Source: Acidobacteriota bacterium
GTDB lineage: Bacteria > Acidobacteriota > Terriglobia > Bryobacterales > Bryobacteraceae
Direction of reading: 5' to 3'
Length of the DNA: 64,000 nucleotides
Assembly (NCBI GenBank): GCA_026393985.1
Contig: JAPKZB010000004.1
Coordinates: forward strand, 1 to 64,000
Part shown: in pieces, positions 17,407-25,543 of the stretch
Position numbering within the stretch: position 1 is the stretch's first letter
Layout: each line of letters starts with the position of its first letter
Notes under the pieces: generated by a model
What the model was told of the DNA's origin: nothing
Seen by the model: only the letters and a program-made list of their open reading frames with translations
Databases searched by the model: none
Program-made: the position numbers and the translations under genes

Positions 17407-17712
17407 TTATAGCGATGTGGTGAACGGGAGCAGGGCGATGTTCCGGCTCTGCTTGATCGCCATGGCGAGCAGACGCTGGTGCACGCAACAAACACCGGAG
17501 ATCCGCCGGGGCGTGATCTTGCCGCGCTCGGAGATGAAGGCCGAGAGCAGCTTCACATCTTTGTAGTCGATGTGATCAATCTTCTCGACACAGAACCGGC
17601 ACACCTTCTTCCGGCGGAAAAACTGCTTCTTATTCCCGGCCAGGGCTTTGTCGCCGCCGGTCGGACGCTGGCTGGCCGCAATCGGGCGGCCTCCGCTCTT
17701 GGTTTCTGCCAT
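17407..17712 (-). CDS. rpsR: 30S ribosomal protein S18
   Basis: 101 residues. The conserved [16 protein letters not shown] and [39 protein letters not shown] are complete, with four cysteines arranged as in zinc-binding S18 forms (CRFC and CC). An N-terminal extension of about 30 residues is longer than in E. coli (75 residues). S18 pairs with S6 on the 30S platform. It lies between rpsF and rplI; the ssb and priB genes sometimes found in this run are absent. Confidence 0.97.
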   Translation of the reverse strand: MAETKSGGRPIAASQRPTGGDKALAGNKKQFFRRKKVCRFCVEKIDHIDYKDVKLLSAFISERGKITPRRISGVCCVHQRLLAMAIKQSRNIALLPFTTSL

Positions 17713-17731
17713 TGTCTTAGTCTCCTACTCG

Positions 17732-18229
17732 TTAGTTCTCAGCGGCCGGCTCGGAGGCGGCCCCAGCGGTTTCCGGTTCCTCGCCCAACGGGAGGGGCGC
17801 GGCGGGCATCGGCATTTCTGGCGCGGCCGGCATGTCCGGACGAACGCCCGGCACCACCGGCGCCAACGGAGCCGTAATCTGCGGCTTCCGGGCGGCGCGT
17901 TTCTCGCGACGCTTCTTCCGCTTCTCGACGCGACGCATCCGTTCATCCATCCGCACGGTGATGAACTTGATTACTAGGTCGGTGACCCGCAAACGGCGCT
18001 CGACTTCCTTGGCCGTCTCCGCCGTCTGGGTTGAGAATTCGAGCAGAATGTAGATGCCCTCGAGCTGCCGGTTGACCCGGTAGGCGAGTTTTCGCACACC
18101 CCACTTTTCCACCTTGTCGAGCGTACCGCCGCCGGAGGTGATTACCCCGCGGAGCATCTCGATAAGCGCCTCTTGTTCTTCTTCCGTAGCGCTGGTGTTG
18201 ACAATAAAGAGTTCTTCGTAAGTCCTCAT
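17732..18229 (-). CDS. rpsF: 30S ribosomal protein S6 with long acidic/proline tail
   Basis: 165 residues from the ATG at 18229, preceded by AAGAGGAA. The S6 core is in the first ~105 (MRTYEELFIVNTSATEEEQ and WGVRKLAYRVNRQLEGIYIL). A basic patch (RRVEKRKKRREKRAARK) follows, then about 50 residues rich in Pro/Ala/Glu. E. coli S6 is about 131-135 residues with a glutamate tail; most bacteria stop near 100. The ATG overlaps the pth stop (ATGA), so translation is probably coupled. Confidence 0.95.
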   Translation of the reverse strand: MRTYEELFIVNTSATEEEQEALIEMLRGVITSGGGTLDKVEKWGVRKLAYRVNRQLEGIYILLEFSTQTAETAKEVERRLRVTDLVIKFITVRMDERMRRVEKRKKRREKRAARKPQITAPLAPVVPGVRPDMPAAPEMPMPAAPLPLGEEPETAGAASEPAAEN

Positions 18230-18813
18230 GGTTCCTCTTGGACACCGGGAGCGCGACGCGCATTGAAACGCGCCATGGCCTTTTCGACGCCCCCGGTGAT
18301 GATGGATTCCACCGCCGCGACCACTTCGTCGAGCAGCGGATCCAACGTGGCTAACTGTGCCCGCCGGATCTTGGCCAGCACATACGACTTCATATCCTTC
18401 ACGGGATGTTCCGGGCGGATGCCCAGTCGAATCCGCGCAATTTCTTCCGTCCCCACGCTGCGGATGACCGAACTGACACCGTTGTGCCCCCCGGCCGAGC
18501 CTTTCGGCCTGATCCGCATCGAGCCCCAATCGAGCGCCAGTTCGTCGTAGATCAACAGTAACCGGTCAACTGGAAGCATGTACTTGGCCAGCAGCTCTTT
18601 GACTGAGCCGCCGCTTAAATTCATGTATGTCTGGGGTTTCGCCAGCACCACATCAACGCCGGCAATCCGCCCCAATCCTGTAATCGCCTTGCCCTCGGCC
18701 CGGGTGATCCGGATCCCGTGGGCGGCAGCGAGCCGATCGATGGCCAGGAAGCCCAGGTTGTGGTACGTGTCTTCGTACTCCGCGCCAGGATTGCCCAAGC
18801 CAACGATCAGCAT
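18226..18813 (-). CDS. pth: Peptidyl-tRNA hydrolase
   Basis: 195 residues; releases peptides from peptidyl-tRNA dropped by ribosomes. Family motifs: VGLGNPGAEYEDTYHNLGF (catalytic His18, Asn8), KPQTYMNLSG, the Asp of LLIYDELAL and KGSAGGHNG. The usual T-R-H-N is T-Y-H-N here. It follows rplY by 6 nt and overlaps rpsF by 4 nt, the prs-rplY-pth order common in bacteria. Confidence 0.97.
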   Translation of the reverse strand: MLIVGLGNPGAEYEDTYHNLGFLAIDRLAAAHGIRITRAEGKAITGLGRIAGVDVVLAKPQTYMNLSGGSVKELLAKYMLPVDRLLLIYDELALDWGSMRIRPKGSAGGHNGVSSVIRSVGTEEIARIRLGIRPEHPVKDMKSYVLAKIRRAQLATLDPLLDEVVAAVESIITGGVEKAMARFNARRAPGVQEEP

Positions 18814-18819
18814 GAAAGA

Positions 18820-19485
18820 CTACTTCTTTTTGGCCTTGGCGTCGGCCGCGGGAGCCTTATCGTCCTTCTTGCCCTTCTTGATCACTTCCGGCTCACCGGC
18901 GGCTGCCGCGGCCTCAGCGTCCAACTTCGGAGCGACGATGTGCACAATCACCGCCTCGGGCGCCATTACCAACTTCATCGAATTGGTCATCGGCAGGTCG
19001 GCGGCGCGGATCGCCTGGTTGATCTCGAGCGAGGCAATCTCCAGCCGGAAGTCGGCCGGGATGTCGTCGGGCAGACACTCCACTTCCACTTCGCGCGTCA
19101 CGACGTCAAGGACGCCGCCCTGCTGTTTGACACCCTTCGGTTCCCCATGCACATGCACCGGAATCTTCACCTTGATGCGCTTGGTCAGATCGATCCGCTG
19201 CATGTCGATGTGCAGCAGGTTGCCCTTGACGGGCTCGTACGACCAGTCGACGATCATGACAGGTTCGGGTGTGCCACCGTCGACGGCGACGTCGAAGATG
19301 GAGTTGTGACCGGTGGAAGAGAGGAGAATCTTGTTCACTTCCTTCGGACTAATGGCGACGGCGACAGGGTCTCTGCCGGTGCCGTAGATGATCGCGGGTG
19401 CGCGTCCGGAGACGCGCAGCCGCCGAGCTTCGTTTTTACCGCGCGTGGCGCGGCCCTCGGCGGCGATCGTGATGTCCTTTCTCAT
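18820..19485 (-). CDS. rplY: 50S ribosomal protein L25/general stress protein Ctc
   Basis: 221 residues. The ATG at 19485 is chosen because AGGAG lies just upstream and L25 proteins open like MRKDITIAAEGR. The long Ctc/TL5 form has an N-terminal 5S rRNA-binding beta-barrel (RATRGKNEARRLRVSGRAPAIIYG) and a C-terminal domain (EVEVECLPDDIPADF). A Lys/Ala-rich tail (KKGKKDDKAPAADAKAKKK) ends it. It lies between prs and pth. Confidence 0.95.
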   Translation of the reverse strand: MRKDITIAAEGRATRGKNEARRLRVSGRAPAIIYGTGRDPVAVAISPKEVNKILLSSTGHNSIFDVAVDGGTPEPVMIVDWSYEPVKGNLLHIDMQRIDLTKRIKVKIPVHVHGEPKGVKQQGGVLDVVTREVEVECLPDDIPADFRLEIASLEINQAIRAADLPMTNSMKLVMAPEAVIVHIVAPKLDAEAAAAAGEPEVIKKGKKDDKAPAADAKAKKK

Positions 19486-19527
19486 ACAGGCTCCTGAAAA
19501 CTCAACTGACAACTACTTAACTGACGA

Positions 19528-20472
19528 TTAGACGAACAGACCGCTAACGCTGGTCTCTTCGTGAATCGACTGAATGGCCTGGGCCAGCAGAGGAGCAACC
19601 GAAAGTTGCTTGATCCGGCCCGAAGCCATGGTTTCTTCCTTCAGAGGAATGGAGTTGGCAAACACCACCTCCTCCAGATTGGAATTGCGGATCCGATCCA
19701 CGGCGGGACCGGACAGAACGGCGTGCGTGGCACAAGCCCGCACCTTCTTGGCGCCATTGCTCAACAGCGCTTCGGCACCCTTTACCAGGGTACCAGCCGT
19801 ATCGATGATATCGTCAACCAGCAGGCAGGTCTTACCCCGGACGTCCCCGATGACATGCATGATCTCGGCGACGTTCACCTCTTCGCGGCGCTTGTCGATA
19901 ATCGCCAGCGGCGCGTTCAACCGCTTGGCAAAAGCCCGGGCGCGTTCGACCCCGCCGGCGTCCGGAGAGACCACCATCAAGTCCGGAATCTTCAAATCCC
20001 GGTAGTACTCAATCATGACCGGCGCCGCAAACAGATGATCCACAGGGATATCAAAAAAGCCTTGGATCGGTGCCGCGTGCAAATCGAGCGCCAGCACACG
20101 ATCCGCTCCGGCGCGCTCAATCAGGCTCGCCACCAGCTTGGCAGAGATCGGTACACGCGGCTTGTCTTTACGGTCCTGCCGCGCGTAGCCGTAATACGGC
20201 AAAACCGCCGTAATCCGGTCCGCCGAGGCGCGTTTCAACGCGTCGATCATGAGCAGCAGTTCCATCAAATACCGATCGACCGGATTGCAGGTCGGCTGAA
20301 CCACAAAAACATCCGCCCCCCGGACGTTTTCCTTGATCTGCAGGTAGATTTCTCCGTCCGCGAAGGCGCGCACCGGAGCGACACCGAGTTCGGTGCCGAG
20401 GCACTCGCAGATCTCCGCCGCCAGTGCAGGGTGAGCGTTGCCGGTAAAAATCTTGAGTCTGTCGAATCTCAT
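19528..20472 (-). CDS. prs: Ribose-phosphate pyrophosphokinase (PRPP synthetase)
   Basis: About 314 residues from the ATG at 20472, the usual PRPP synthetase length. It makes PRPP from ribose-5-phosphate and ATP. Signature regions: [51 protein letters not shown] and the PRPP loop [12 protein letters not shown]. Earlier in-frame ATGs (20499 and 20535) would overlap ispE; the 20472 start leaves a 5-nt gap and opens [15 protein letters not shown] as usual. It follows ispE, the ispE-prs-rplY-pth order seen in many bacteria. Confidence 0.96.
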   Translation of the reverse strand: MRFDRLKIFTGNAHPALAAEICECLGTELGVAPVRAFADGEIYLQIKENVRGADVFVVQPTCNPVDRYLMELLLMIDALKRASADRITAVLPYYGYARQDRKDKPRVPISAKLVASLIERAGADRVLALDLHAAPIQGFFDIPVDHLFAAPVMIEYYRDLKIPDLMVVSPDAGGVERARAFAKRLNAPLAIIDKRREEVNVAEIMHVIGDVRGKTCLLVDDIIDTAGTLVKGAEALLSNGAKKVRACATHAVLSGPAVDRIRNSNLEEVVFANSIPLKEETMASGRIKQLSVAPLLAQAIQSIHEETSVSGLFV

Positions 20473-20477
20473 CGCGC

Positions 20478-21440
20478 TTACCGGCGGCAAGGCGGCCATT
20501 GTTTCGCGTCCATGTGTTGTTTGAGGGCTTGCCACCAGGAGGCCTGATACCGCCGGCGAGACAGCGTCTTCGTCGCGTAAACACGCGTTGAGCCGAATCG
20601 GCCCGCCGCGGTCTGTACCTGCTCCGGGGTGCTGAAAATTCCAAAAAGCGACGCTCCGCTGCCGCTCATGCGGGCGGACGCTGCTCCCAGTCTCTTCAGT
20701 TGTTTGAGGGTCGACTCCAATTCCGGGTGCCTCGGAAAAACCACCCGTTCAAAATCGTTCTCACTGCTGCTTCCCGCGCCACTAGGAGACAGGGATTCCC
20801 CGCGCTCCCAGACCCGCGCCTGGAATCTACCAATGTAGCGAGCTACCTCGGCTTCTGTCAATTTTCCATTACCGGCGCGGTCGAAGGCACGGTAGGCGTC
20901 GGGCGTCGCAACGTGGATCGGCGGCGCCACAATCAGCAGGTTTTCCGCGCGGCTTTCGGGCAGCGGATACAGCTCTGTTCCGCGCCCCAGCCCGAGAGCG
21001 CGCCCACCGTAAAGAAAAAACGGCACATCACTGCCCAGCCCCGCGGCAATCTCGTGCAACCGGGCGGCCGGCAGCGGCTTGCCGGTCAGCACCGGCAGCG
21101 CCAGCAGCACAGCCGCGGCGTCGGTCGATCCTCCCCCGAGCCCGCCACCCATCGGAATCCGCTTGACCAGCTTGCAGTGCAGGTGTCCCTTCGCCCCGGA
21201 GGCTTCGAGCACGGCCCGCGCCGCCCGCAGCACCAGATTATCCGGAATATCGATTTCGGATTCGAGCGTCGGCTCGATCGCCTTGCCCGGGGTGAAGAAC
21301 AGCTCGAGCGTGTCGTGGAGCGAAACGGTCTCAAAAACCGTCCGCAGTTCATGAAACCCGTCCGCGCCCCGGTTGAGAACGGTCAGTTCCCGGTTGATCT
21401 TGGCATAGCAGGGGACGCGGACGGTGCGGGTTTCAGCCAC
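20478..21440 (-). CDS. ispE: 4-diphosphocytidyl-2-C-methyl-D-erythritol kinase
   Basis: 320 residues. GHMP kinase of the MEP isoprenoid pathway. Seen: [20 protein letters not shown] near the N-terminus, the ATP loop [29 protein letters not shown], and the C-terminal [11 protein letters not shown]. In most IspE the third position of the loop is Ala (GAGLGGGS), and here it is Gly. A C-terminal extension of about 20 residues ([15 protein letters not shown]) is somewhat longer than usual. Gap to apt is 6 nt. Confidence 0.95.
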   Translation of the reverse strand: MAETRTVRVPCYAKINRELTVLNRGADGFHELRTVFETVSLHDTLELFFTPGKAIEPTLESEIDIPDNLVLRAARAVLEASGAKGHLHCKLVKRIPMGGGLGGGSTDAAAVLLALPVLTGKPLPAARLHEIAAGLGSDVPFFLYGGRALGLGRGTELYPLPESRAENLLIVAPPIHVATPDAYRAFDRAGNGKLTEAEVARYIGRFQARVWERGESLSPSGAGSSSENDFERVVFPRHPELESTLKQLKRLGAASARMSGSGASLFGIFSTPEQVQTAAGRFGSTRVYATKTLSRRRYQASWWQALKQHMDAKQWPPCRR

Positions 21441-21446
21441 AACGAC

Positions 21447-21962
21447 TCAGTAATGCAGCAGGGAATGGATGGGCCGGCCACCCAGTTTCCGCCGCCCGTC
21501 GAGGAAATCGAGTTCGATGACGAACGAGAGTGCCGCCACCGTTCCCCCCAACTGTTCAACCAGCGAAGCCACCGCGGCCGCCGTCCCGCCCGTAGCCAGC
21601 ACGTCGTCCACAATCAGCACCCGCTGGCCGGGCTGGATGGCGTCCTGGTGGATCTCCAGCTTATCCGTCCCGTATTCGAGAGCGTACTCGACCGCCTCCA
21701 CCGCCGCCGGCAGCTTCTTTGGCTTCCGCACCGGCACGAAGCCCTTGCCAAGGGCGTGCGCCACGGTCGGCGCGAAGAAAAAGCCGCGAGCTTCAATCCC
21801 GATAATGACATCGACCTCTTCCGGGCGGACGGCCGCCGTCAGGCCCTGAATCACCTGCGCAAATCCGGCGCCATCTTTCATCAGGGTCGTGATGTCGTAG
21901 AAGAGAATGCCCGGCTTGGGCCAGTCCGGAATCTCCCGGATCATTTGTTTGAGGTGGACCAT
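21447..21962 (-). CDS. apt: Adenine phosphoribosyltransferase
   Basis: 171 residues, standard length. It salvages adenine with PRPP made by the neighbouring prs product. Seen: [59 protein letters not shown] and the PRPP-binding [16 protein letters not shown]. It heads the minus-strand run through ispE, prs and rplY. AAGGGG lies 8 nt before the ATG. Confidence 0.97.
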   Translation of the reverse strand: MVHLKQMIREIPDWPKPGILFYDITTLMKDGAGFAQVIQGLTAAVRPEEVDVIIGIEARGFFFAPTVAHALGKGFVPVRKPKKLPAAVEAVEYALEYGTDKLEIHQDAIQPGQRVLIVDDVLATGGTAAAVASLVEQLGGTVAALSFVIELDFLDGRRKLGGRPIHSLLHY

Positions 21963-22017
21963 GGCTATAGCCCCTTATTCTAACAGCCCTCCCGGCGCTC
22001 GCGGCCTTAAGCGGCAA

Positions 22018-22026
22018 TGATAAACT
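22018..22026 (+). promoter_or_regulatory. Extended -10 (TGA-TAAACT) 7 nt before the DUF1592 gene
   Basis: TGATAAACT at 22018-22026 is followed by 7 nt of mostly C and then the ATG at 22034. There is no Shine-Dalgarno sequence. The same TGATAAACT with a C-tract lies before the DUF1549/1553 gene at 50548. A transcript would start at or next to the ATG. Confidence 0.45.
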
Positions 22027-22033
22027 TCCCCCC

Positions 22034-24211
22034 ATGAGGCCTTTCGCGGCATTCCTCCTGGGCACGCTGGCCTTCTGCGCTGAATCGTTTCCCGACTCCG
22101 TCAAACCCGCCCTGCAGCAGCACTGCGCCGGCTGCCACGGCGACGCCGACCCCGCCGGCGGCCTCTCCCTCCCCGCCCTCCTCGCCGGCCCCAACCCCGA
22201 TTCGCCTACCCACCGCGAACGCTGGGAACGCATCGCCGCCCGCCTGCGCGCCGGCGAAATGCCGCCCCCCGGAGCGCCCCGGCCCGCCCAGCCGCAGCTC
22301 GAAGCAATCGCCCAACTGATCGAATCCGCCTACGAAGCCCTCGACCGCACCCGCCCCGTCGACCCCGGCCGCGTCACCGCCCGGCGCCTCAACCGCTTCG
22401 AGTACGCCAACTCCGTCCGCGACCTCCTCGGCATCGACCTCCACCCCGCCGAAGAGCTTCCCCCCGACCCCTACGGGTACGGCTTTGACAACATCGGCGA
22501 CGTCCTCTCGGTCAACTCTGCCCTGATGGATGAGTACCTCAAGGCCGCCGAACGCATCGCCCACGCGGCCATCCCCATCCCCGGAGAAACCGTCCCGGCC
22601 ACCATGCACCGCTATCTCGCCGAACGCATCGGCCAGGACCGTCAACTTCGCCTCACCATCGACCACGTCTTCCCCATCGACGGTCTCTACACCCTCCGCA
22701 CCGCCTTCTACCAGGCGCTCAAAGACGGCACCCGCGTCCGCCTCCGCCTCACCGTCGATGGCCAACTCGCCCAGGAAGGCGAGCTCCGCTTCTACTACCA
22801 GATTGACCGCGGCCTCGATGCCCCGCAGGTGCGCGTCCCCGCCGGCCGCCATCGCGTCGAAGCCACAATCACCGTCCTCCCCGACCCGCCCTACAAAGGC
22901 GCCCCGCCCTACCTTGAATCCGTCGAAGTCTTCGGCCCCCTGCCCGCCGACCAGCGCCCCGACCGCCGGCTCCTCACCTGCACCGCCGCCCCCGGCCCCG
23001 CCTGCGCGCGGCAGATCCTCACCCCTCTCCTCCGCAAAGCCTGGCGCCGCCCCGTAACCAGCGCCGAAACCACCGCCCTGCTCGACCTCGCCGCCCGCGA
23101 ACAGGCCCGCACCGGCTCCTTTCAAAAGGGCCTGCGCAGCGCCCTGATGGCCATCCTCGTCTCGCCCCACTTCCTGTTCCGCCTCGAAGCCGACCGCGGG
23201 CCGGGCCCGCAACCGGTCTCCGCGCACGAACTCGCCACGCGCCTGTCCTACTTCCTCTGGGGCAGCCTGCCGGACGGCGAACTCTCTCGTCTTGCCGACT
23301 CGGGCACGCTGCCGGCTCGCCTCGCCGAACAGACGCAGCGCCTGCTCGCCCACCCGCGCGCCGCCGCGTTTGTTGAAAGCTTCTCCGGGCAGTGGCTCCA
23401 GACCCGCAACCTCTCCGTACTGAAGCCGGACGCGAAGCTCTTCCCTTCCTTCACCGGCGAGCTCGCCGCCGCCATGCGCACGGAAACCGAGCTCTTCTTC
23501 ACCGAGATCCTCCGCCAGAACCGCTCCGTCCTCGACCTGCTCGACGCCCCGTTCACCTACCTCAACGAGCCGCTCGCCAGGCACTACGGCATCGACGGCG
23601 TCCGCGGCGAAGCCTTCCGCCGCGTGGCGCTCGATGGGGTGCAGCGCGGGGGCGTTCTCACCCACGGCAGCGTGCTCACCGTCTCGTCCTATCCCACGCG
23701 CACGAGCCCCGTCATCCGCGGCAAATGGATCCTCGACAACCTGCTCAACCAGCCCCCGCCGCCGCCCCCGCCCAACGTCCCGGCGCTTGAAGAGAAGGCC
23801 GCGGCCAGCGGAGGCTCCATGCGGCAGCAGCTCGCCCAACACCGCAGCAACCCCTCCTGTGCCGCCTGCCACACGCGCATGGACCCGCTCGGCTTTGGCC
23901 TCGAAAACTACGACGCCATCGGCCGCTGGCGCGATGAGGACGCCTCGGGCGAGCTGCCCGGCGGGGTCCGCTTCACGACGCCCGCCGAAATGAAGCAGAT
24001 CCTCAAGGCCGATCCCGACGTGCTCGCCCGCGCCCTCACCGAAAAGATGCTCACCTACGCCCTCGGCCGCGGCGTCGAGCTATCGGACCGGTCCGCCGTC
24101 CGGCTGATCGTCGACCGGCTGCGGAAGAATAGCTACCGCATGCAGGAGCTGATCCTGGGTATTGTAGAAAGCGAACCGTTCCGGAAACGGCGCGGGGAAG
24201 GAGGCGTATGA
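22034..24211 (+). CDS. Exported planctomycete-type cytochrome, DUF1587/1595/1592/1588/1585
   Basis: 725 residues with a signal peptide (MRPFAAFLLGTLAFCAES). Heme motif CAGCH is at 31-35, a second CAACH at 609-613 (SCAACHTRMDPLGFGLENYDAIG). Between them are the DUF1587 opening (TARRLNRFEYANSVRDLLG, about 113), DUF1595, DUF1592 (ELATRLSYFLWGSLPDGEL), DUF1588 and DUF1585 (LTEKMLTYALGRGVELSDRSAV). The function of the family is unknown; a periplasmic di-heme redox role is inferred. It overlaps the DUF1552 gene by 4 nt, the usual pairing of these families. Confidence 0.9.
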   Translation: MRPFAAFLLGTLAFCAESFPDSVKPALQQHCAGCHGDADPAGGLSLPALLAGPNPDSPTHRERWERIAARLRAGEMPPPGAPRPAQPQLEAIAQLIESAYEALDRTRPVDPGRVTARRLNRFEYANSVRDLLGIDLHPAEELPPDPYGYGFDNIGDVLSVNSALMDEYLKAAERIAHAAIPIPGETVPATMHRYLAERIGQDRQLRLTIDHVFPIDGLYTLRTAFYQALKDGTRVRLRLTVDGQLAQEGELRFYYQIDRGLDAPQVRVPAGRHRVEATITVLPDPPYKGAPPYLESVEVFGPLPADQRPDRRLLTCTAAPGPACARQILTPLLRKAWRRPVTSAETTALLDLAAREQARTGSFQKGLRSALMAILVSPHFLFRLEADRGPGPQPVSAHELATRLSYFLWGSLPDGELSRLADSGTLPARLAEQTQRLLAHPRAAAFVESFSGQWLQTRNLSVLKPDAKLFPSFTGELAAAMRTETELFFTEILRQNRSVLDLLDAPFTYLNEPLARHYGIDGVRGEAFRRVALDGVQRGGVLTHGSVLTVSSYPTRTSPVIRGKWILDNLLNQPPPPPPPNVPALEEKAAASGGSMRQQLAQHRSNPSCAACHTRMDPLGFGLENYDAIGRWRDEDASGELPGGVRFTTPAEMKQILKADPDVLARALTEKMLTYALGRGVELSDRSAVRLIVDRLRKNSYRMQELILGIVESEPFRKRRGEGGV

Positions 24212-25482
24212 GGAAGCTATCGAGAAGGCATCTGTTGCGGGGTGTGGGAGCGGCCATCGGCCTGCCCTGGCTCGAAGCCATGGCGGCGCCGGCGGCCCCG
24301 CCGAAGCGGCTCATTGTCGTCTACGCGCCCAGCGGCAAGATCATGCCGTACTGGACGCCCTCCGCGCCCGGCACCGGCTCTGCCTTCCCGCGCACGCTGG
24401 CCGCTCTTGAAAAGCACCGTGCCCGCCTCAGCGTGCTCTCGGGCCTGGCGGCCAACCAGGGCAACGCGCTCGGCGACGGCGCCGGCGACCACGCCCGCGC
24501 CGCTTCGAGCTACCTGACCGGCGTCCACCCCCGCAAAACCGAGGGCGCCAATATCCGCTGCGGCGTCTCGATGGACCAGATTGCCGCCGCGCACTTCGCC
24601 GCTACCACCCGCGTCCCCTCGCTCGAAATCACCTGCGAGGACAGCCGCCAGGTGGGTTCCTGCGACAGCTACAGCTGCGTCTACCAGAGCATCTCCTGGA
24701 AGTCCTCCACGCAGCCCATGCCGCCCGAAATGAACCCGCGCGCGGTCTTCGAACGGCTGTTCGGCGACGCGAGCCTCACGGCGGACCAGCGCGCCGCCCG
24801 CCACAGCGTTCTCGATCTCACGCGCACGGAAACGGCTCGTCTGGCCGGACGGCTCGGCGGCACCGACAAGCGGAAGCTGGATGAGTATCTGACGGCGATC
24901 CGCGAATTGGAGACACGCCTCGACAAGGCCGGCCCCAGCATTGGCGTGACGGCGCCAGCCGGCATCCCCACGAGCTACCGCGAACACGCCCGGCTCCTGT
25001 TCGACCTCTCGGCGCTCGCGTTTGCCTCGGGCTCGACGCGCATGATCACCTTCATGCTGGCCCGCGAAGGCGGCCTGCGCACCTACCCGGAGGCCGGCGT
25101 GCCCGAAGCCCATCACTCCTGCACGCACCACCGCGGCGACCCGGAGCTAATAGAAAAGGTGGCGAAGATTAACGCCTTTCACGTCGAGCAGTTCGCCTAC
25201 TTCCTCGACAAACTGCAGGCTACGGCCGATGGCGAAGGCACGCTGCTCGACAGTACCCTGGCCCTCTACGGCGCCGCCATCGGCGACCCGAACGCGCACG
25301 ACCACAACAACCTGCCGACGCTGGTCGCCGGCGGCAAACTCGGCGGCGGCCGCCACATCGTCTACACGAAAAACACCCCGGTGGCCAATCTCCACCTCTC
25401 GCTGCTCGAGATGGCGGGCGTGCCAGTGGACCGCCTCGGCGATGCCACCGGACGGCTGGACTACCTGACGGGCCTGGCCTAA
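24208..25482 (+). CDS. Tat-exported DUF1552 protein
   Basis: 424 residues. A twin-arginine type start (MRKLSRRHLLRGVGAAIGLPWLEAMA) suggests export of a folded, perhaps metal-bound protein. DUF1552 features: KRLIVVYAPSGKIMPYWTP, DHARAASSYLTGVHP, GVSMDQIAA, LEITCEDSRQVGSCDSYSC and the C-terminal DSTLALYGAAIGDPNAHDHNNLPTLVAGG. That last segment has the D/H/N pattern of the alkaline-phosphatase-like DUF1501 superfamily. The start overlaps the upstream cytochrome stop by 4 nt, so the two are probably produced together. Biochemical role unknown. Confidence 0.9.
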   Translation: MRKLSRRHLLRGVGAAIGLPWLEAMAAPAAPPKRLIVVYAPSGKIMPYWTPSAPGTGSAFPRTLAALEKHRARLSVLSGLAANQGNALGDGAGDHARAASSYLTGVHPRKTEGANIRCGVSMDQIAAAHFAATTRVPSLEITCEDSRQVGSCDSYSCVYQSISWKSSTQPMPPEMNPRAVFERLFGDASLTADQRAARHSVLDLTRTETARLAGRLGGTDKRKLDEYLTAIRELETRLDKAGPSIGVTAPAGIPTSYREHARLLFDLSALAFASGSTRMITFMLAREGGLRTYPEAGVPEAHHSCTHHRGDPELIEKVAKINAFHVEQFAYFLDKLQATADGEGTLLDSTLALYGAAIGDPNAHDHNNLPTLVAGGKLGGGRHIVYTKNTPVANLHLSLLEMAGVPVDRLGDATGRLDYLTGLA

Positions 25483-25490
25483 AACACCAA

Positions 25491-25520
25491 GAGCCTCCCG
25501 CCGGCAAAGGCGGGAGGCTC
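25491..25520. terminator. Terminator hairpin between convergent genes
   Basis: GAGCCTCCCGCC at 25491-25502 pairs perfectly over 12 bp with GGCGGGAGGCTC at 25509-25520, loop GGCAAA. On the minus strand it is followed by TTGGTGTTTTA, weakly T-rich, so it may mainly end the receptor transcript. It is 8 nt beyond the DUF1552 stop. Confidence 0.6.
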
Positions 25521-25543
25521 CCAGGGCAACAACTCGCTACCGG

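Noticed and set aside
22007-23872. 621-codon minus-strand frame opposite the DUF1592 gene
   Set aside because: Same reason; the plus strand has heme motifs and family order, the antisense has only low-complexity GE/AV runs.
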